A stretch of DNA of 9,847 bases, taken from Anaerocolumna sp. GTDB taxonomy: Bacteria; Bacillota; Clostridia; Lachnospirales; Lachnospiraceae. Each line of letters begins with the position of its first letter. The first letter of the stretch is position 1. Positions 6,434 to 9,847 of the stretch are shown one piece after another. The notes under the pieces were generated by a model, which made no database searches, was not told the DNA's origin, and was given only the letters and a program-made list of their open reading frames with translations. Made by a program: the position numbers and the translations under genes. The stretch spans positions 1 through 9,847 of the forward strand of contig JAQSYR010000050.1 in NCBI GenBank assembly GCA_029256035.1, written 5' to 3'.

Positions 6434-6580
6434 TTATCTTTTCTGGTTAACCGGCCCAATTCCTTCTTCTACTACATTGTGGTCCTGGTTTTGATTTACT
6501 ACTTTTACAGTATTTGTTGCGTTGTTAAATTTTTCTTTTTCCTTCTTCTGCTGCATCTTTTCTTGTTTTTCTTTTTCCAT
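6434..6580 (-). CDS. Short Lys/Glu-rich frame, possibly the tail of a broken gene
   Basis: From the ATG at 6580 the frame gives 48 residues: a charged, probably helical stretch (MEKEKQEKMQQKKEKEKF), then a polar Asn/Val-rich part ending GIGPVNQKR. I do not recognise it. There is no good ribosome binding site at this ATG. The same frame stays open a further 25 codons upstream, to a TAG at 6656-6658, and reads like protein (ETYVRRLFGILSYRWN directly before the Met), but has no usual start codon. That pattern fits the C-terminal remnant of a longer gene, or a small gene with a rare start. The position 66 bases before a terminator supports a transcribed unit. An overlapping frame at 6505-6621 has a better ribosome binding site but an implausible Lys/Arg-run product. 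Together with the promoters and terminator listed, this is all I see in the 478-base stretch 6228-6705. Confidence 0.35.
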   Translation of the reverse strand: MEKEKQEKMQQKKEKEKFNNATNTVKVVNQNQDHNVVEEGIGPVNQKR

Positions 6581-6705
6581 ATTCCATCTGTATGATAGAA
6601 TGCCAAATAATCTTCTAACATACGTTTCCTTTCCGATTAATAAATATAGGTAACTCTATATTAGTATGTATCGTTTCAGAAAAAGTATGTTATGATTTGA
6701 AAAGT

Positions 6706-7467
6706 TTATAGGTTTACATTAGGGTTGGTATATCTTCCCCGGTCCTGTGTTTTGGTCCCATATTGAATTGCCTTTACGGGACAACGATGGATACAACCTA
6801 AACACTGGGTACATTTCCCATGCCATTCAGGTTTTTGATTAACCATTTGAATGGAATTAACTGGACAGATCTTTTCACATTTTCCACAGCCAATACAAGT
6901 ATCCATAGCATAAAACTTCTTTGTATCTCTTCCATGAACATAAAGCTGATGTACCACATAAGAGAAAAAACCAGGCAGCTTTCCTTTTTCTATATCAAAA
7001 ACTCCTTTTTCTTTCTTATGAATGACTGACTTAATATGGGATAATACTTTATCCGCTTCGAGCAGCTTTTTTTGCTGCTCTTCCTTTGAAACAATATCAT
7101 ACAATAATATATAATTATCCAAAAAAGGAACAGAAAAACCGCTGTCTAAATGATAGTTTTTTGATTGCAGACTTTTTTTAAGTATCTGCATGGTATCTCC
7201 TATATTCTGACCGCAGGTACAAACGGCATAAGTATAAGGATTCTTGTAATTACTAATTTTTAATTTATCAAGAAATTCTTCCATAACTGTGGGCAATCCC
7301 CAGTAGTAAATGGGGAAAATAAATCCTACAGATTCTCCTTCTTCCAGCGAATAATAAAATTGTTCTGTCTTTAATGCATCTGTAATATTAATCACTGATT
7401 CATTCTGATTGGCCAGTTGTTTTGCAGTATACAGGGAATTTCCTGTTCCGGTAAAGTAAAATATCAT
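6706..7467 (-). CDS. Flavodoxin-ferredoxin fusion (EFR1-type ferredoxin)
   Basis: A 253-residue cytoplasmic electron carrier. The N-terminal flavodoxin-like domain (1 to about 150) starts with the FMN phosphate loop TGTGNS (6-11) and contains a flavin-contacting region near PIYYWGLP (52-59). The C-terminal domain has two [4Fe-4S] motifs: C191, C194, C197, C201 (CIGCGKCEKICP) and C219, C222, C225, C229 (CTQCLGCIHRCP). Both keep the full CxxCxxCxxxCP pattern. Such fusions shuttle low-potential electrons in anaerobes; the partner is not shown here. GGAGAG lies five bases before the ATG. It is transcribed from a MerR-type promoter in the 77 bases after the adjacent MerR-family gene, so induction by an oxidative, thiol or metal signal is expected. 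No terminator directly follows the stop; the hairpin at 6325-6368 is the next. Confidence 0.92.
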   Translation of the reverse strand: MIFYFTGTGNSLYTAKQLANQNESVINITDALKTEQFYYSLEEGESVGFIFPIYYWGLPTVMEEFLDKLKISNYKNPYTYAVCTCGQNIGDTMQILKKSLQSKNYHLDSGFSVPFLDNYILLYDIVSKEEQQKKLLEADKVLSHIKSVIHKKEKGVFDIEKGKLPGFFSYVVHQLYVHGRDTKKFYAMDTCIGCGKCEKICPVNSIQMVNQKPEWHGKCTQCLGCIHRCPVKAIQYGTKTQDRGRYTNPNVNL

Positions 7468-7503
7468 AGTATCTCTCCATTCTTATAATTACTGAATGTT
7501 GAT

Positions 7504-7535
7504 ATTATAAACCCTGTACTATACTACACAGTCAA
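7504..7535 (-). promoter_or_regulatory. MerR-type promoter of the ferredoxin gene
   Basis: On the minus strand, TTGACT (7530-7535) and TATAAT (7504-7509) are separated by 20 bp, the over-long spacing characteristic of MerR-activated promoters. The spacer lies within a 22-bp pseudo-palindrome (7511-7532) of the form ACnnTGTAnTATAnTACAnnGT. MerR-family activators bind such a spacer and underwind it to align the two elements. It starts ten bases after the end of the MerR-family gene. Confidence 0.85.
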
Positions 7536-7544
7536 GTATTTATT

Positions 7545-7829
7545 TTACTCTGACAACAAATTTTTATTTAATTCCTCTAAAAAAATTTTAACTCTGCCAA
7601 GTTCTTCTATTTTATGATTAACTGAATTAATTTTTTCTGAAATAAATTGTTTTAAATGTCTTAAATCACAGCCATCTGATTCTTCCCTATCATCTTCTGA
7701 ATAGTATCGATAACCGTTGCTTTCCCTCTTGGGACTGTTAAGTATACCAATTTTTTCATAATAGCGAATTGTTTCTTTATTTAGATTTAACTCTTTGGCA
7801 AGTTCTCCGATCTGATATCTTTTGTTCAT
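7545..7829 (-). CDS. MerR-family regulator with apparent internal deletion
   Basis: A 94-residue protein; typical family members of this kind have about 120-135. The N-terminal winged helix is clear: YQIGELAKELNLNKETIRYY (5-24) with the helix-turn-helix, then KIGIL and wing 1 ending NGYRYYSEDD (38-47). Normally a second helix pair follows (RLxFIxxAxxLGFSLxEI-like) before the ligand loop. Here SEDD runs straight into REESDGCDLRHL, then the dimerisation coiled coil KINSVNHKIEELGRVKIFLEEL (67-88). The frame is intact, so about 25-35 residues seem to have been lost in frame near 7688. One cysteine, C54, remains in the ligand-loop region. Whether the protein still binds DNA is doubtful, since the missing part packs under wing 2. 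It precedes the ferredoxin gene it presumably controlled. The start is the ATG at 7829, with a weak GGGG upstream. Confidence 0.8.
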   Translation of the reverse strand: MNKRYQIGELAKELNLNKETIRYYEKIGILNSPKRESNGYRYYSEDDREESDGCDLRHLKQFISEKINSVNHKIEELGRVKIFLEELNKNLLSE

Positions 7830-7856
7830 AGAAACCCCATATTCTTCACTACTTCT

Positions 7857-7952
7857 ATTTGTCTTACTTATTATTTTATTTACTTATTATTTTACTTACT
7901 TTTTATATTTCTTACTATTTAAATTTCTTACTTTTTAAATTTCTTACTTTTT
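7857..7952 (-). repeat. Six-unit 16-bp tandem repeat array
   Basis: Six consecutive 16-bp units share a TTAC core, mostly TTACTT, in AT-rich surroundings. The two rightmost (7921-7936 and 7937-7952) are identical, AAATTTCTTACTTTTT; the units at 7905, 7889, 7873 and 7857 diverge progressively. The right end lies within the aldo/keto reductase gene: unit 7937-7952 encodes part of its basic tail and unit 7921-7936 supplies its TAA stop. The rest fills the gap up to the MerR-family gene. There are no spacers, so this is not a CRISPR array. It looks like slippage expansion from the gene's 3' end. Confidence 0.88.
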
Positions 7953-9061
7953 ATTTTTATAATTTTTCTTCCAATGCCAACCAATGGCTTATAGAATATT
8001 CCTTCTAATTCTCTGGTCAAAGCATTGGCTGGCTTTTCCGATAAAGCCCCGAGAGTCTGCATATACTTCCATCTACTTGATTTATCCCCTAGCAAATATT
8101 TATCATTATAAACTGAAAAACAGCCTGGAATATTTACTCCTGCCGGGCAAGGCATACAATAACCACAAGCTGTACATGAAACTTTTGTAAGTTCTGCCAT
8201 GGTCTGTTTTACTTTATCAAATATATCCAGTTCTTCTATTGTTAAAGAATCGGGATAGGCCTCATTAGCAATCCTAATATTTTCAGCTAACTGTTCTTCG
8301 GTACTCATTCCTGATAATACCACATGTACTTCCGGGTGATTCCACACCCAGCGTAATGCCCATTCTACATTGGAACGTTCCTTATTATAACTTTTAAAAG
8401 CATCAATTACCTTGGCTGGCAGATGATTTACCAGCCTACCACCACGTAATGGTTCCATTACGATTACAGGGATCCCCATACTTGCTGCTAATTGTAAGCC
8501 TGACTTTGTGGCCTGGTTATTCTCGTCTAAATAATTGTACTGAATCTGGCAAAAATCCCAAGGATAAGCTTTTACAATTAATTCAAAATCCGTTTTACTT
8601 CCATGAAATGAAAATCCAAGATTTTTAATTTTTCCTTCTGCTTTTAGTTGTTCTAGCCATTCTAATACCCCAAGAGAAACCATACGGTCAAACATTGGCT
8701 TGTCTGTTAACATATGCAATAAATAATAATCAATATAATCTGTCTGCAACTTTTCTAACTGAGTAGAAAATATTTTTTTACCATGCTCTAATTTATATAC
8801 CATAAAAGGAGGTAATTTTGTTGCAATTTTCACCTTTTCACGATAACCACCAGAAAGTGCTTTACCTAAAAATGACTCACTTTTTCCACTATGATAAAAA
8901 TAGGCTGTATCAAAATAATTAATTCCTTTATCTATAGAATCTCTGATCATTGCAATTGCTCTAGGTTCATCAATATTACCGCCCTTTACTGGCAGTCGCA
9001 TACAACCAAATCCTAAAATGGAAAGTTCATCACCATTTTTATTATTTCTTCTTGTTAACAT
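7928..9061 (-). CDS. Aldo/keto reductase with C-terminal iron-sulfur motif
   Basis: A 377-residue predicted NAD(P)H-dependent carbonyl reductase of the COG1453 type. The TIM-barrel part (about 1-290) has the classic catalytic tetrad: D51, Y56 (FDTAYFY), K82 (IATK) and H116 (YYLLHM). The C-terminal part has CTACGYCMPCPAGVNIP (296-312), cysteines 296, 299, 302 and 305, with C314 nearby, matching the ferredoxin-like [4Fe-4S] motif common in anaerobe members. The substrate is unknown. The ATG at 9061 lies inside the last codons of the threonine aldolase gene (7-base overlap), with AGGTGA just upstream, so translational coupling is likely. The basic tail KIKSKKFKK is encoded by the start of the 16-bp repeat array and may be a recent addition. 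No terminator hairpin follows; the repeat array occupies the gap. Confidence 0.93.
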   Translation of the reverse strand: MLTRRNNKNGDELSILGFGCMRLPVKGGNIDEPRAIAMIRDSIDKGINYFDTAYFYHSGKSESFLGKALSGGYREKVKIATKLPPFMVYKLEHGKKIFSTQLEKLQTDYIDYYLLHMLTDKPMFDRMVSLGVLEWLEQLKAEGKIKNLGFSFHGSKTDFELIVKAYPWDFCQIQYNYLDENNQATKSGLQLAASMGIPVIVMEPLRGGRLVNHLPAKVIDAFKSYNKERSNVEWALRWVWNHPEVHVVLSGMSTEEQLAENIRIANEAYPDSLTIEELDIFDKVKQTMAELTKVSCTACGYCMPCPAGVNIPGCFSVYNDKYLLGDKSSRWKYMQTLGALSEKPANALTRELEGIFYKPLVGIGRKIIKIKSKKFKK

Positions 9062-9847
9062 ACTTCACCTTTCATTCTAATTAGAAAATCACATAATGCA
9101 TCAACACTTTTCTTTGTAGTTGCCCAGGAGGTAACAAAACGTACCGCACTATTTTTATCATCTATTTTAGCTTGTACAGAAAAAATAAATTCTTCTGCCA
9201 TAAGTTCTAATATTTTGTTTGGAAAGATTGGAAATATCTGATTTGTTCCAGGGGGTGCATAAAAACCAAATCCGCATTCCTTTAGTGTTTTTATTATAAT
9301 ATCAGCCATTTCATTGGCATGCTCTCCTAATTCATAATATAAATTATCCTGAAACAGTGCTTCAAATTGAATGCCTGTCACAAAACCTTTGGCCATTAAG
9401 GCACCTCTTTGCTTAATAAGATATCTAAAGTCTTCCTTTAAATCCTCTCTGCAAATGACCAGTGCTTCTCCAAGCAATGCACCATTTTTTGTTCCACCAA
9501 TGTAAAATACATCTGTTAATTCTGCTAAGTCAGATAACTCTAAATCGTTTTCTTTACAAGTTAAGGCAGAACCTAAACGTGCTCCGTCAAGAAACAGAAG
9601 TAAATTATTTTTGCGGCAGATATTACGAATCCCTGATAATTCAGCCTTTGTATAAACAGTGCCAACTTCTGTGGTATTTGAAATATATACCATCTTTGGT
9701 TGTACCATATGTTCATCTGCGTGCATATCTAATGCAATCTGTATATCAGAAGGTGTTAATTTCCCATCTTTGCAAGGCATTGCAACAACCTTATGACCAG
9801 TTGCCTCAATAGCGCCGGTTTCATGGACATTAATATGACCAGTTGAA
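9055..9847 (-). CDS. ltaE: Low-specificity threonine aldolase (partial, N-terminus missing)
   Basis: A pyridoxal-phosphate enzyme that splits L-threonine or L-allo-threonine into glycine and acetaldehyde. The frame stays open to the right edge, giving about 264 residues; the true start lies outside. The first visible residues (HINVHETGAIEATGHKV) are typical of the family, so the ATG at 9780 is internal. Other landmarks are SNTTEVGTVY, LLFLDGARLG with the cofactor-contacting Asp, and GGTKNG with the lysine expected to bind the cofactor. The C-terminal domain is complete and ends in MKGEVC. Its last codons overlap the start of the aldo/keto reductase gene, so the two are probably made from one transcript. 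Other beta-eliminating lyases of the same fold are less likely because of the HETGAIE and GGTKNG motifs. Confidence 0.92.
   Translation of the reverse strand, partial: STGHINVHETGAIEATGHKVVAMPCKDGKLTPSDIQIALDMHADEHMVQPKMVYISNTTEVGTVYTKAELSGIRNICRKNNLLLFLDGARLGSALTCKENDLELSDLAELTDVFYIGGTKNGALLGEALVICREDLKEDFRYLIKQRGALMAKGFVTGIQFEALFQDNLYYELGEHANEMADIIIKTLKECGFGFYAPPGTNQIFPIFPNKILELMAEEFIFSVQAKIDDKNSAVRFVTSWATTKKSVDALCDFLIRMKGEVC

Noticed and set aside
6505..6621. A 38-codon minus-strand frame with AAAGGAAA before its ATG.
   Set aside because: The product is mostly runs of Lys and Arg, a side effect of the purine-rich stretch; the other frame over the same DNA reads more like protein. The ribosome-binding-like site is the only support.
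7857..7952. Regular repeats that could suggest a CRISPR array.
   Set aside because: Units are only 16 bp and directly abut with no spacers; no cas genes are near.
7984..8190. Plus-strand frame of 68 codons opposite the reductase gene.
   Set aside because: The minus strand there encodes the iron-sulfur motif and the C-terminal region of the reductase; the plus frame is a shadow.

Overview
The window comes from an AT-rich, probably anaerobic Gram-positive bacterium of the Clostridia (a Lachnospiraceae-like Firmicute is my best guess). The evidence is strong GGAGG-type ribosome binding sites, consensus sigma-A promoters, intrinsic terminators, a 2x[4Fe-4S] flavodoxin-ferredoxin fusion, an aldo/keto reductase with a C-terminal iron-sulfur motif, and a CoA-disulfide reductase/rhodanese/TusA/DsrE fusion typical of anaerobes. 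All genes but one small one lie on the minus strand. I see no rRNA, tRNA, CRISPR or insertion sequence.

Layout from the left edge. (1) Positions 1-1483 hold a metal-efflux operon read right to left: a CadC/SmtB-type repressor, a 73-aa free-standing heavy-metal-associated (HMA) domain, and a P1B ATPase that runs off the left edge. Its consensus promoter carries a palindromic operator between -35 and -10, with two more related inverted repeats downstream. (2) Positions 1702-1875 (+) encode a divergent 57-aa two-helix membrane protein, followed by a long hairpin. (3) Positions 2027-3244 encode a membrane diguanylate cyclase with an intact GGEEF site and an inhibitory I-site. (4) Positions 3371-6304 hold a two-gene sulfur operon: an ArsR-family repressor and an 828-aa four-module protein (CoA-disulfide reductase, rhodanese, TusA, DsrE-like), with its own promoter and terminator. 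(5) Positions 6325-6705 hold a terminator and a short Lys/Glu-rich reading frame that may be a gene remnant. (6) Positions 6706-7829 hold a flavodoxin-ferredoxin gene behind a textbook MerR-type promoter (20-bp spacer with palindrome), and next to it a MerR-family gene that appears to have lost about 25-35 internal residues. (7) Positions 7857-7952 hold six tandem 16-bp units. (8) Positions 7928-9847 hold an aldo/keto reductase overlapping the end of a threonine aldolase that runs off the right edge.

Together the genes look like an accessory block for thiol, metal and redox stress: metal efflux, sulfane-sulfur handling and iron-sulfur electron transfer, each with its own local one-component regulator. 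The points most worth a second look are the shortened MerR beside an intact MerR promoter, the four-module sulfur protein with a repressor whose cysteines do not match known persulfide sensors, the 16-bp repeat array forming the end of the reductase gene, and the multi-operator metal promoter.
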